Assembly: GCA_965211995.1 (NCBI GenBank)
Contig: OZ243040.1
Span: 1,054,001 to 1,118,000 of the forward strand
Direction of reading: 5' to 3'
Length of the DNA stretch: 64,000 nucleotides
Source: CAYFZO01 sp965211995
GTDB lineage: Bacteria > Pseudomonadota > Gammaproteobacteria > Poriferisulfidales > Oxydemutatoraceae
The notes beneath the pieces were generated by a model that was not told the origin of the DNA, ran no database searches, and was given only the letters and a program-made list of their open reading frames with translations. The position numbers and the translations under genes were made by a program. Of the stretch, positions 1-8,476 are shown one piece after another. Each line of letters begins with the position of its first letter. The stretch's first letter is position 1.

Positions 1-1258
1 TAAAAACCATGCGCACGGATTCCAGCGGCTCGGCGTCGGTCTCTTCCCCCACGATCAGTGTCGAGATGCTGTAGATGTATCCGGGGATGGATGCGCTCAG
101 TATAAATTCGTAGAGTTTGCCTGTATAGCCCTGATACCTCTTGTCGTCGCCCCTGCCCGCCAGCGGCCGCATAAACACCTTGCGCGCTTTCAGTTTGCGC
201 CCGCCGCGGGTCACGGTCACTTCTTCGCTGTGTGTGCCGGTGCGAAACGCCTGCCGCAGTAGATGGCGGAAGTGATGGTGCGTGACGCGGCGACCGCCGC
301 TCATTTTCTCCACGTCCCATTGCAGGAAATACATGATCGCCGGATTGGAGTGGAAGTTTGTGATGTCGGCGAACGGCCTTTTGTTGACGCCGCTCAAAAA
401 CTCGACGCTTAAATTTTTAGCCCCGTCTTCGGCGACCCGGGTGATCTCGAGCGTCACCTGGTCTTCGATCTCGCGGGCGTGCGATCCCGCTTGGCGAAAA
501 TCGTAATGCAGCACGGACTCGGAAGCCACGTTCTCGAGGTGGGGAGTGTCGAACAGCAGCCGCTGCTCTTTGGTGTATTCATCATCAGCGCCGGGGGCGG
601 CTTTAGGCGCGGTGTCCGCAACGGCGGCGCGCACGCCATCGGCGGCGGCGGTTTGAGGCGCCCGCGGAATCTCTCTGAATTCAGGCATCTTCACCGGGTC
701 GCTGAGCTCAAGCGGATAGCCCATCAACTCCCACTCGTCGGTGCCGCCCGGAAACCAATAAACGTTACGGTAACCCAGCGCGATCGCTCTTTTAGCGGAG
801 TTCCACGACATCCAGCAGTCAATCAGGCAGTAAAACACGAGCGGGCGTTGTTTGTTCCGCGCCGTCAGCCGCTCGAGGTTCTCGTTCAGGTATTCCTCAA
901 ACACCGGCGAGATGTCGCCGTCGCCGACGTTCGGCAACCATGCGCTGCCTGGGATATTGCGCCGCGGCGGCGTCCGCCACAAGTTCCCGGGCGGAAAGTC
1001 CGGCGGCTTGCGCATCAGCGGCAGCACGTCGATCAGCGCGGGTTCGCGTTCAAGCAAAACGTGCAACTGCCGGGCATTGACCACGGTCGCGCCGCGCAGG
1101 GTCGCGGGCGTCGGCGTGCGGTATTCGTCCATGCGGTAGCCTTCCGGCTCTGCGACGAAATCGGCGGCGGCGGCAACGCGCGCGCACGCCATCCACGCGA
1201 GCGCACACAGCAGCGCCAATGTATATCGGTATCCGGCTGCGCGTCCCACCGCGTTCAT
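1..1258 (-). CDS. PQQ-associated CxxxCW rhodanese-like protein with an extra C-terminal domain (3' end outside window)
   Basis: The ATG at 1258 overlaps the xoxJ stop (ATGA), so translation is probably coupled. The frame stays open to the window edge, at least 419 residues. Residues 1-30 form a signal peptide (hydrophobic LALLCALAWMACARVAAA). Residues about 35-190 are a rhodanese-like domain with FYCLIDCWMSWNSAKRA, the mark of the PQQ-dependent catabolism-associated CXXCW family, a periplasmic companion of quinoprotein dehydrogenases whose exact role is unsettled. After an Ala/Pro-rich linker (about 193-222) comes a second domain of roughly 200 residues that I do not recognise. It begins near EYTKEQRLLFDTP and is rich in beta-type sequence. 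Ordinary members of the family end after the rhodanese domain, so this looks like a fusion. Position at the end of xoxFGJ supports a role in methanol oxidation. Confidence 0.82.
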   Translation of the reverse strand, partial: MNAVGRAAGYRYTLALLCALAWMACARVAAAADFVAEPEGYRMDEYRTPTPATLRGATVVNARQLHVLLEREPALIDVLPLMRKPPDFPPGNLWRTPPRRNIPGSAWLPNVGDGDISPVFEEYLNENLERLTARNKQRPLVFYCLIDCWMSWNSAKRAIALGYRNVYWFPGGTDEWELMGYPLELSDPVKMPEFREIPRAPQTAAADGVRAAVADTAPKAAPGADDEYTKEQRLLFDTPHLENVASESVLHYDFRQAGSHAREIEDQVTLEITRVAEDGAKNLSVEFLSGVNKRPFADITNFHSNPAIMYFLQWDVEKMSGGRRVTHHHFRHLLRQAFRTGTHSEEVTVTRGGRKLKARKVFMRPLAGRGDDKRYQGYTGKLYEFILSASIPGYIYSISTLIVGEETDAEPLESVRMVF

Positions 1259-2148
1259 TGTTCCACCAAAGGCACGTTGTACTCGGCCAGAATCGCGTTT
1301 ATTTTCTCCTGATTCTTGCGGATCAACTTGTTCAATTCGCGCTTCCATTGTATTTCGCCGCTCCTGACTCCCATCGTGATCCGAAACACCATGCGGTGTT
1401 CGTCGCTGTTGTCGGCGGCCATCGGCACGACTTTGAAGCGCGAGCCGTTGCGCCGGTTCAGCCAGCCCGCGACCGGCCCCCACAAAACGGCGACGTCGAG
1501 ATTGCCGGCGAGCACGTCCTTGAGGATCCGCTCCGAGGGCAACTCCGTGCCGGTATTCGTCACCGGCCGGTACGACACCATCTGCGTAATCAGGCCGTTC
1601 TCAAGCAGCAGCCCCGTCGGCGGCGCGCCCCCGATCAGGCCGATGCGCAGTTCGCGGTCTTTCAGCACCTTGTCGGACAGCGAAGCCAACTCGAAATCGG
1701 CGTCGGCGCGATACACCAATGCAAACGCCGAAGAGTAATACGGATTGGTGTTCAAAAGCAGTTCGTGAGCCGCCGATATGCCGACGATCAAGTCGCAGCG
1801 CCTGGCGTTCAGCGTATCGCGCACGAACCTCGGGCCGAGGCTTTGGGAAAACCACGCGTAGGTCAGCGGAATACCGAGTTCGGCGGCGACCAACTCGGCG
1901 ATCTTGTTCTCGAAACCTTCGCCGGCACGGTTGGAGTAAGGCAGATTGTCCGGGGCGCTGCACACGAGCAGCGTGGCGCGCCCTTTGATTTCAGTGCCGC
2001 CGTCAACCGCGCGTGCCTCAACGGCGGTGAACAACGCCGCCCCGGCAAACGCCGCGGCGAAAACCGCGGCCGCGGCCGCGCCCGCGACGACCCGCAAAAA
2101 AAAGCGGCCGGGCGGATTCAAGTTCGCAGTACGGCGTTGGCCCGTCAT
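1255..2148 (-). CDS. xoxJ: XoxJ, quinoprotein-associated periplasmic binding protein
   Basis: Periplasmic solute-binding-like protein of the family linked to PQQ dehydrogenases (MxaJ/XoxJ). XoxJ is thought to help assemble or activate XoxF rather than carry a nutrient. I chose ATG 2148: it gives 297 residues, normal for the family, with a basic N-terminus and a hydrophobic stretch (FFLRVVAGAAAAAVFAAAF) as export signal. Mature motifs include CSAPDNLPYSN, GFENKIAELVAAELG and AVLWGPVAGW, typical of family-3 binding folds. The frame stays open upstream to 2379, but that part is a palindromic repeat copy (2117-2326) and probably not translated. No Shine-Dalgarno sequence is visible at 2148, so the start is uncertain. 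The stop overlaps the ATG of the CxxxCW gene. Confidence 0.85.
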   Translation of the reverse strand: MTGQRRTANLNPPGRFFLRVVAGAAAAAVFAAAFAGAALFTAVEARAVDGGTEIKGRATLLVCSAPDNLPYSNRAGEGFENKIAELVAAELGIPLTYAWFSQSLGPRFVRDTLNARRCDLIVGISAAHELLLNTNPYYSSAFALVYRADADFELASLSDKVLKDRELRIGLIGGAPPTGLLLENGLITQMVSYRPVTNTGTELPSERILKDVLAGNLDVAVLWGPVAGWLNRRNGSRFKVVPMAADNSDEHRMVFRITMGVRSGEIQWKRELNKLIRKNQEKINAILAEYNVPLVEQ

Positions 2149-2326
2149 TCTTTTATGCCTATCCGCTTCATCTGCGGATTTATTCTTAACTGCATCAATC
2201 TGCGGATTGATCTTTTGGCCCCACAAACTGCGCGGATCGCCGCAGACGCCAAGCCGTCCTGTTTGAGCCTCAGGCGAGGCCGCAAAGCGCCCGCCCCTCT
2301 TTCTTCTGTCGCACTCCGGGCTGGAA
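2117..2326 (-). repeat. Palindromic element, copy a (variant middle), at the 5' end of xoxJ
   Basis: Its ends match the family (a TTCAAG...ACGGCG end and the inverted partner ending CCGGGCTGGAA), but the middle differs from most copies. It shares that middle with the copy at 30502-30651, including words coding DEADRHKRMTG on the minus strand. Family orientation matches xoxJ, and the open frame passes through it without a stop. Confidence 0.7.
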
Positions 2327-2411
2327 TCCGCCCTGCGGCTTTTCGTCACTTGTCGGCCCCGGCGATGACCCAACCGCACTGAGCAATATGCAAAAACGGC
2401 GCTTGGAAAAC

Positions 2412-2924
2412 TCAGCTGCCCAAACAGACGTCGTCGCGCTCTTTCGCCGCCGCCGGCTTGGGCTGCTTGTTCGCCGGACGGTTGGTGCCGAGCACGCCGT
2501 CGGCCCTGGCGACGAGGTAGGCGTAGATGTCATCCACGAAACACATCACGTTGGGGTCCGTCGCGAAAGAAGGCATGCTGCTTTGCGCGGTCGTGCTCAT
2601 GGTGGTAAGCCCGTTGACCACTACTTCGAAGTATCTCTCGTAAGTCAGCCCTTTCTTATTGAAAGCATCGAGCAGACTCGGGGCGAATGAACCGCCGAGG
2701 CCCGCCGGGCCGTGGCAGGTGTGGCAGACCGCGTGATAGCGGCGATAGCCGTTGAACGTGTACCAGTCAATCCTGCTTTCCGCGTCCAGGTTGTACGGCT
2801 TGTCTTCGGCCACGGCGTCGGACGCCGGAAAAGAAATCAAAAGCACGCCCGCCAACAGCGCGAAAAACGCTCCGGTCAGGCGGCGGCCGGTCACCGTTTG
2901 CTTAACTTGCATCCGCGTATCCAT
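2412..2924 (-). CDS. xoxG: XoxG, cytochrome c electron acceptor of XoxF
   Basis: Small periplasmic c-type cytochrome of the methanol-metabolism-related four-cysteine type, 170 residues. It takes electrons from reduced PQQ in XoxF. A signal peptide is visible (FFALLAGVLLISFPASDAVA). The single heme site is AVCHTCHG near residue 68. Two further cysteines lie in VMCFVDDIYAYL and at the C-terminus (DDVCLGS), giving the four-cysteine pattern. Met residues in the TTMSTTAQSSMPSF region could supply the sixth heme ligand. It lies between xoxF and xoxJ on the same strand. A strong hairpin with a T-run separates it from xoxF, so expression is probably lower than or separate from xoxF. A second ATG at residue 5 is an alternative start. 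Confidence 0.92.
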   Translation of the reverse strand: MDTRMQVKQTVTGRRLTGAFFALLAGVLLISFPASDAVAEDKPYNLDAESRIDWYTFNGYRRYHAVCHTCHGPAGLGGSFAPSLLDAFNKKGLTYERYFEVVVNGLTTMSTTAQSSMPSFATDPNVMCFVDDIYAYLVARADGVLGTNRPANKQPKPAAAKERDDVCLGS

Positions 2925-2960
2925 TTTTTTAAAGCCTTATAACAATCAAAAAATCGTCGT

Positions 2961-3002
2961 TAAAAAAATACCCGGGGGTTGCACTAGGTGCGCCCCCGGG
3001 TA
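2961..3002 (-). terminator. Intrinsic terminator between xoxF and xoxG
   Basis: Perfect 10-bp inverted repeat TACCCGGGGG (2969-2978) / CCCCCGGGTA (2993-3002), with an inner GCAC/GTGC pairing in the loop. Read on the minus strand, the stem is followed at once by a T-run (2962-2968). It lies just after the xoxF stop at 3038. Confidence 0.9.
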
Positions 3003-3037
3003 CCGGATAAAAACGTTCTCTTTCTAAACGTCTGCGA

Positions 3038-4837
3038 TTAAAGAGAGAACACAGTCAGAGCACCGCCGAGGCGGGTGTAGTCCGAAAGACGGCGATAGCC
3101 GCCCACGGCACCGAGACCGTCAGTGTCATTTGTCAGACCCGCGGCCATGCCGATGCCGGCCCAACCACCGACGCCCGACAGGATGGCAATATATTGCTTG
3201 CCCTTATGCTCGTAGGTCGTGACGTTGCCGATGATGCCCGACGGGGTTTTGAACTTGTACAGCTCTTTCCCGCTCTTGGCGTCAACCGCTTTGAGATAGC
3301 CTTCCAGCGTGCCGTAGAAAACGACACCGCCCGCCGTCGCAAGCGCGCCGCTCCAAACCGAGAATCTCTCGGGCTTGGACCAGACGATCTTGCCTTTGCT
3401 GGCGTCCCAGGCGATGAAGTTGCCCATGTGATCGCCGCCCGGGGCGGGATACATTTTCAGCGTGGCGCCGACGTACAACTGACCCACCGTGTAACTCACC
3501 CGATGCGGCTCGTAGTCCATGCACACGTGATTCGTGGGCACGTAGAACAAACCGGTCTGAGGCGAGAAAGAAGCGGGCTGCTGGTCTTTGGTTCCCAGAG
3601 CGGCGGGGCAGATGCCCGTGGTATTCACGTCTTCACCCTGGTGACCCGTGCTGTACCTGTCCACCACCTGCGGACGACCCGTCTTCATGTCAACGTGGGT
3701 AGCCCAGTTGACCGCGGGATCGAATTTTTCCGCGACCAGCAATTCGCCCGACTCGCGGTCCAGCGTGTAGCCGAAACCGTTGCGGTCGAAGTGCACCAGC
3801 GCTTTGCGCGTTCTCCCGTTGACCTCAATATCGGCCAGGATCATCTCGTTGATGCCGTCATAGTCCCACTCGTCGTGAGGCGTCATCTGATAAACCCATT
3901 TGGTATGGCCGGTGTCGGGGTCGCGCGCAAAAATGGTCATTGACCATTTGTTGTCGCCCGGACGCTGAACCGGATTCCACGTGCTCGGATTACCCGAGCC
4001 GTAATAAATCAAATTCAGTTCGGGGTCGTATGAAAACCAACCCCAGGTCGTGCCGCCGCCGATTTTCCATTGGTCGCCTTTCCAGGTTTTGACACCGGAA
4101 TCGGTACCGACGGATTGGCCGAGATGGGTGGTCTTCGCACTCATCAGGGTGTCCGAATCGGGACCCATCGAGTAGCCGCGCCACACTCGCTTGCCGCTCT
4201 TGATGTCGTACGCGGTCAAACTGCCGCGGACGCCGTACTCGCCGCCGCTGATGCCGACGTAGATCTTGTCGTTGACGACCATCGGCGCCGCGGTTCCGGT
4301 TTCGGCCTTGCTGACGTCACCGTTGGTGGCGCTCCACTCGACCTTGCCGCTCTTGGCGTTCAGAGCGACCAGTTTGGTGTTGGCCTGGTACAGGAAAACC
4401 TTGCCGTCGGCGTAAGCCAACCCGCGGTTGACGGTGTCGCAGCACAAAACCCCGACCCCGTACTCGTGCTCGAGCACTTCGGGCTGTGACGGCACGTATT
4501 CCCAAACGATCCTCGCGTCCTCGTCCAAATCGAGCGCGAACACCTTGTTCGGAAAAGGCGTGTGCACGTACATCATGCTGCCGATGATCAACGGGCCGCC
4601 TTCGTGGCCACGAAGAACTCCCGTCGAGAAAGACCAGGCAACGTTCAAGTCATTGACGTTGCCGGCGTTGATTTGATCGAGTTCAGAGTAACGGTGATTG
4701 GCGTAATTACCGGTAGGCATCACCCACTGCTTAGCATCGTGTTGCAACTTCAGCAGTTCACTGTTTGCCTGCGCGACGGACGCCGCACCGAAACTCAGAA
4801 CTATGGCGATCAGAAGAAATTTCGTCGATATCTTCAT
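3038..4837 (-). CDS. xoxF: XoxF, lanthanide-type PQQ methanol dehydrogenase
   Basis: Periplasmic eight-bladed quinoprotein that oxidises methanol (and often formaldehyde), using PQQ and a metal. 599 residues, full length, with signal peptide residues 1-24 (ending VAQANS). Visible functional residues: adjacent cysteines 132-133 (VLCCDTVNRG) that form the disulfide over PQQ; metal ligands Glu200 (ISGGEYG) and Asn283 (GSGNPSTWNP); catalytic Asp325 in PHDEWDYDGINE. Asp327, two residues on, is the extra acid found in lanthanide-dependent XoxF and replaced by Ala in calcium-type MxaF. Tryptophan-docking repeats occur throughout. The start has a strong AAAGGAGGG ribosome site. It heads xoxF-xoxG-xoxJ and is divergent from fhs. 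No mxaF-type small subunit gene is in the window. Confidence 0.97.
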   Translation of the reverse strand: MKISTKFLLIAIVLSFGAASVAQANSELLKLQHDAKQWVMPTGNYANHRYSELDQINAGNVNDLNVAWSFSTGVLRGHEGGPLIIGSMMYVHTPFPNKVFALDLDEDARIVWEYVPSQPEVLEHEYGVGVLCCDTVNRGLAYADGKVFLYQANTKLVALNAKSGKVEWSATNGDVSKAETGTAAPMVVNDKIYVGISGGEYGVRGSLTAYDIKSGKRVWRGYSMGPDSDTLMSAKTTHLGQSVGTDSGVKTWKGDQWKIGGGTTWGWFSYDPELNLIYYGSGNPSTWNPVQRPGDNKWSMTIFARDPDTGHTKWVYQMTPHDEWDYDGINEMILADIEVNGRTRKALVHFDRNGFGYTLDRESGELLVAEKFDPAVNWATHVDMKTGRPQVVDRYSTGHQGEDVNTTGICPAALGTKDQQPASFSPQTGLFYVPTNHVCMDYEPHRVSYTVGQLYVGATLKMYPAPGGDHMGNFIAWDASKGKIVWSKPERFSVWSGALATAGGVVFYGTLEGYLKAVDAKSGKELYKFKTPSGIIGNVTTYEHKGKQYIAILSGVGGWAGIGMAAGLTNDTDGLGAVGGYRRLSDYTRLGGALTVFSL

Positions 4838-5155
4838 GATCGACTACCCTCCTTTATTTAAATAAAGATTCAGGCCGCTGTACCTGCAAAAACAAGGCCA
4901 AACCGCCCGAAGCCGGAAGAGAATAACACATTTTGGATATTCCTTACGGAATACGCCCGATTAGACAACCCCCGGACAGTTCCGGCCAGAATAGCCCGTA
5001 CAAAAGCGTTTTTAATAGATTATTCCGGTCTCAACGATTCCCGGCCGCCCCGTGCCCCAAGCCTCCCAATGGAGCCGGCAGCCCTGATTCTGTGAAAATG
5101 TCCCATTCTTCGTATGATAGTGCTGCAAACCGCACAGCCGGAGGCGCCAGCCCTC
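4838..5155. promoter_or_regulatory. Divergent intergenic region between xoxF and fhs
   Basis: 318 bp, more AT-rich than the genes on either side. It must carry the promoters for xoxF (minus) and fhs (plus). A small palindrome, TTCCTTACGGAA, lies near 4939-4950. I see no convincing -35/-10 pair or named operator. The fhs ribosome site GGAGG is at 5140-5144. Confidence 0.5.
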
Positions 5156-6850
5156 ATGCCGGATAAACCAAGCCAGCCGAGCGACATCGAAATCGCCGCG
5201 CAAGCGAAAATGCGCCGCATCTCGGACGTCGCCGCAGAAAAACTCGGGATCGACGCCGGCGTCCTCGAACTCTTCGGCCACCACAAAGCCAAAATCCCTC
5301 TCGACTTCATCGCCTCGCTGAACGAGCGCCCGACGGGCAAGCTGATCCTGGTCACCGCGACGCACCCGACGCCGCGCGGCGAAGGCAAAACCACGACCAC
5401 GATCGGCCTCGGCGACGCACTCAATCGCATCGGCAAAAAAACGATTATGTGCATCCGCGAGCCGTCGCTGGGCCCGTGCTTCGGGATCAAGGGCGGCGCG
5501 GCCGGCGGCGGGTACGCGCAAGTCGTGCCGATGGAGGACATCAACCTGCACTTCACCGGCGATCTGCACGCGGTTTCCCTCACGCACAACCTGCTCGCGG
5601 CCCTGATCGACAATCATATCCACCACGGCAACGCGCTCGGGCTCGACCCGCGGCGCACCAGTTGGAAACGGGTGGTTGACCTCAACGACCGCTCGCTGAG
5701 AAAAATCGTCGTCGGCCTCGGCGGCACCGTCAACGGCTACCTGCGCGAAGACGGCTTCGACATCGTCACCGCCTCCGAAGTGATGGCGATCCTGTGCCTG
5801 TCGTCGTCGCTTGCGGAGCTCAAGCGCCGCCTCGGCAGCATCGTCATCGGCTACAACTACGCGGGCGAGATGGTGCGCGCCGCCGACCTCAAGGCGCACG
5901 GCTCGATGGCCGCGCTGCTCAAGGACACGCTCAAGCCCAACCTCGTGCAGACGCTGGAGAACAACCCAACGCTGGTGCACGGCGGCCCGTTTGCGAACAT
6001 CGCCCACGGCTGCAACTCGATCATCGCGACCAAGTGCGCGCTCAAACTCGCCGACTACGTGATCACCGAAGCGGGCTTTGGCGCCGACCTCGGCGCCGAG
6101 AAGTTCTTTGATATCAAGTGCCGCAAGGCCGGCCTCGCACCCTCGCTCGCCGTCATCGTCACCACGGTGCGCGCGTTGCAGTACCACGGACATCACCACC
6201 CGCGACGCCGGGAAGCCGACACGCTCAAAACGCTCGAAAAAGGCATCGCCAACCTCGAACGCCACATAGACAACATCCGCAACTGCTTCCAACTGCCGTG
6301 CCTGGTCGCGATCAACCGCTTCAGCGAAGACCGCGACGAGGAATTGGCCTTGATCATCGAAAAAGCGGCGGCGCACGGCGCCGAAGCGGTGATCGCCGAC
6401 CACTGGGCCGGCGGCGGCGCCGGCGCCGAAGATCTCGCCCGCGCGGTGGTTGACGCGACCGCCGGCGAACCGCCGCCGCTGCAATTCGCCTACGATGAAA
6501 GAGACACCCTGTGGCAGAAAATCGAAAAAATCGCCAAGAAGATCTACGGTGCCGGCGAAGTGATCGCGGACATGAAAATACGCAACCGCATCCACTACTA
6601 TCAGGAAAACGGCTACGGCCACTTCCCCGTCTGCATCGCCAAAACCCAGTACTCTTTCTCTACCGACCCGCAACTGCGGGGCGCGCCGTCCCGGCACATC
6701 GTGCGCCTCAACGACATCTCGCTGTCGGCGGGCGCCGAATTCTTCGTCGTCGGCTGCGGGCATATCCAAACCATGCCCGGTTTGCCCAGGGAGCCGGCGG
6801 CCAACTTCATAGACGTTGACAAAGACGGCAAGATCAGCGGGCTGTTCTGA
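5156..6850 (+). CDS. fhs: Formate-tetrahydrofolate ligase
   Basis: Cytosolic enzyme joining formate to tetrahydrofolate with ATP to give 10-formyl-THF, the entry of formate into C1 assimilation and purine synthesis. 564 residues from the chosen start, close to the usual 556-560. Visible signatures: the P-loop HPTPRGEGKTTTT, REPSLGPCFGIKGGAAGGG, and ITEAGFGADLGAEKFFDIKC. The C-terminus has GHIQTMPGLP, normal for the family. The frame opens at 5114, but ATG 5156 has GGAGG 11 bases upstream and gives normal length, so I prefer it. Divergent from xoxF: methanol oxidised to formate would be captured here. Confidence 0.96.
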   Translation: MPDKPSQPSDIEIAAQAKMRRISDVAAEKLGIDAGVLELFGHHKAKIPLDFIASLNERPTGKLILVTATHPTPRGEGKTTTTIGLGDALNRIGKKTIMCIREPSLGPCFGIKGGAAGGGYAQVVPMEDINLHFTGDLHAVSLTHNLLAALIDNHIHHGNALGLDPRRTSWKRVVDLNDRSLRKIVVGLGGTVNGYLREDGFDIVTASEVMAILCLSSSLAELKRRLGSIVIGYNYAGEMVRAADLKAHGSMAALLKDTLKPNLVQTLENNPTLVHGGPFANIAHGCNSIIATKCALKLADYVITEAGFGADLGAEKFFDIKCRKAGLAPSLAVIVTTVRALQYHGHHHPRRREADTLKTLEKGIANLERHIDNIRNCFQLPCLVAINRFSEDRDEELALIIEKAAAHGAEAVIADHWAGGGAGAEDLARAVVDATAGEPPPLQFAYDERDTLWQKIEKIAKKIYGAGEVIADMKIRNRIHYYQENGYGHFPVCIAKTQYSFSTDPQLRGAPSRHIVRLNDISLSAGAEFFVVGCGHIQTMPGLPREPAANFIDVDKDGKISGLF

Positions 6851-6882
6851 ACCCGGCGGCGGGGTTCAAGCCGGGGCTCAGG

Positions 6883-6900
6883 GCAACCCGCCCGGGTTGC
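6883..6900 (+). terminator. Possible weak terminator hairpin after fhs
   Basis: GCAACCC / GGGTTGC stem of 7 bp with a 4-base loop, 33 bases after the fhs stop, but no T-run follows. It could be a Rho-assisted end or chance in GC-rich sequence. Confidence 0.25.
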
Positions 6901-7078
6901 GGGGTAAACCCGTCCCTGTGCGCCGCCGCCTGAGCCGCGATTTGCGCCAAACGACACCGGGCGGGCTTATGACCCGACCCGCCAAACGCCCCGCACTACT
7001 TGGAATGCCTTAGCCGGCGGGGGTTAAAAGAAACGTGCTCGTTAATAAAGAGGACAAGAAAATTCTCTACTTCCTTTT

Positions 7079-8137
7079 CTATCTTTCGGTAAGCATCCGT
7101 ATAGAAAATCTTGCTCCTTTGCGGCATAACGATTTATTGCCAAATAAAGATGTCTGAGTTTCTGAGTGGCCGCTGTTTTTACCGTTGCCGGATTGTTCAT
7201 TGAGGGTATTTCGATCCCAAAAAACGCCGTCGGAATAACCTTGTATCGCTTTGTTTAATTCCGCCATTTCCAGCCGTTTTTCGGCAAGGCAGCTATAGAG
7301 TTCATCTATTTCAATGCCCACGTAATTTCTTCCCAGCTTTTTTGCAACAACGGAGGTAGTCCCAGAGCCGAGAAAGGGATCAAAGACGACATGACCGGGT
7401 TTTGAACTTGCGAGAAGAATTTTTGCAATCAACTTCTCCGGTTTCTGAGTCGGATGATCCGTGTTTTCCGGCATCGACCAAAAAGGAATCGTGATATCGG
7501 TCCAAATGTTTGATGGGTGCGTCAGGCGGTATTTTCCGTTTTCCTCCTCGCTCCAATCTTTGGCTTTTCCAGAATCATCGCGATAAGGAGCGATGACCTT
7601 TCTTTTCATTTTTACCGCCGCAACGTTAAAATAATAATCTTTTGACATCGTGCAAAACCACATATCCTCAGAGTTGTTTTTCCAGTTTGTTTTTGCGCCG
7701 CGCCCTTTCTCTCTTTCAAACGTTATGCGGTTTTGAATTTCAAAATGCTTCCCGGCAACATTGAAAATCCCCCCGGACGATTTCCAATCCCCGCAAATGT
7801 AAACAGAGGCCGTCGGCTTCAACAGGCGCACCATTTTGCTTATCCATGAATCCAGCCAGTTCTCGTATTTTTCCGATTCCATTTCCTTAAACACGGCAAG
7901 ATTGAAAGTTTTATTGAGATTATATGGAGGATCGACAAAGGCAATATCCACAAACTTATCAGGCAAATAGTCCAACACTTCAAAAGTATCCTGCTGTATT
8001 GTTTTATTCAAGACCTCACCGACGGAAGCCGGCCCGTCAATTTTGACAAGCCGTTTCTTGTATTTAGCCCAGTCGTTATCGCTTAAATCAATGGTGCGAT
8101 TGCGCGGGGCTTTTTCTTTTGGCTTTTCACTATTCAC
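7079..8137 (-). CDS. Beta-class DNA methyltransferase (N4/N6-amino type), orphan
   Basis: S-adenosylmethionine-dependent DNA methyltransferase, 352 residues. The catalytic motif IV, FVDPPYN (residues 69-72 = DPPY), precedes the SAM-binding motif I, VFDPFLGSGTT (about residue 260). That order defines the beta class, which includes CcrM/HinfI-like adenine and some cytosine-N4 enzymes. The protein is Lys/Asn-rich, and the gene is clearly AT-richer than its neighbours. No restriction gene lies beside it. It sits directly downstream of tRNA-Ser on the same strand, a classic integration spot, which suggests horizontal arrival. Recognition sequence cannot be read from the protein. It could be an orphan regulatory methylase or the remnant of a lost restriction system. 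Confidence 0.88.
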   Translation of the reverse strand: MNSEKPKEKAPRNRTIDLSDNDWAKYKKRLVKIDGPASVGEVLNKTIQQDTFEVLDYLPDKFVDIAFVDPPYNLNKTFNLAVFKEMESEKYENWLDSWISKMVRLLKPTASVYICGDWKSSGGIFNVAGKHFEIQNRITFEREKGRGAKTNWKNNSEDMWFCTMSKDYYFNVAAVKMKRKVIAPYRDDSGKAKDWSEEENGKYRLTHPSNIWTDITIPFWSMPENTDHPTQKPEKLIAKILLASSKPGHVVFDPFLGSGTTSVVAKKLGRNYVGIEIDELYSCLAEKRLEMAELNKAIQGYSDGVFWDRNTLNEQSGNGKNSGHSETQTSLFGNKSLCRKGARFSIRMLTER

Positions 8138-8165
8138 GCTTGCTTTGCTCAGTCCACCAAACGGT

Positions 8166-8253
8166 TGGCGGAGAGGGAGGGATTCGAACCCCCGGACCGT
8201 CGCCGGTCAACGGTTTTCAAGACCGCCGCTTTAGACCACTCAGCCACCTCTCC
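8166..8253 (-). tRNA. tRNA-Ser (anticodon UGA)
   Basis: On the minus strand the acceptor stem GGAGAGG (from 8253) pairs with CCTCTCC (8176-8170), then G and an encoded CCA (8168-8166). The anticodon loop CTTGAAAA carries TGA. A long variable arm, typical of tRNA-Ser, is present, and the T-loop GGTTCGAATCC is canonical. 88 nt including CCA. Confidence 0.97.
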
Positions 8254-8476
8254 CGGACGGAATCCACGCATATTACACAAAACCGGCGGCGGCGGCGGCG
8301 ATCCCGGCGCTCAGCCGCGGCAAACACTACCCGGCGCTCGCACAAGGCGGCAGCGGCAATCCCGGCGCCCACCCCCCGTGAATCCCTTGTTTTTTTGAAC
8401 GCCGCCCCCATCTTTGATAGACTAACGGATGGTTTTCAACGCCCCGATATAAACCTGCAATAAAGAGGTGAAAAAC

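Noticed and set aside
5012..6769. Open frame antisense to fhs
   Set aside because: Shadow of a full-length conserved enzyme.
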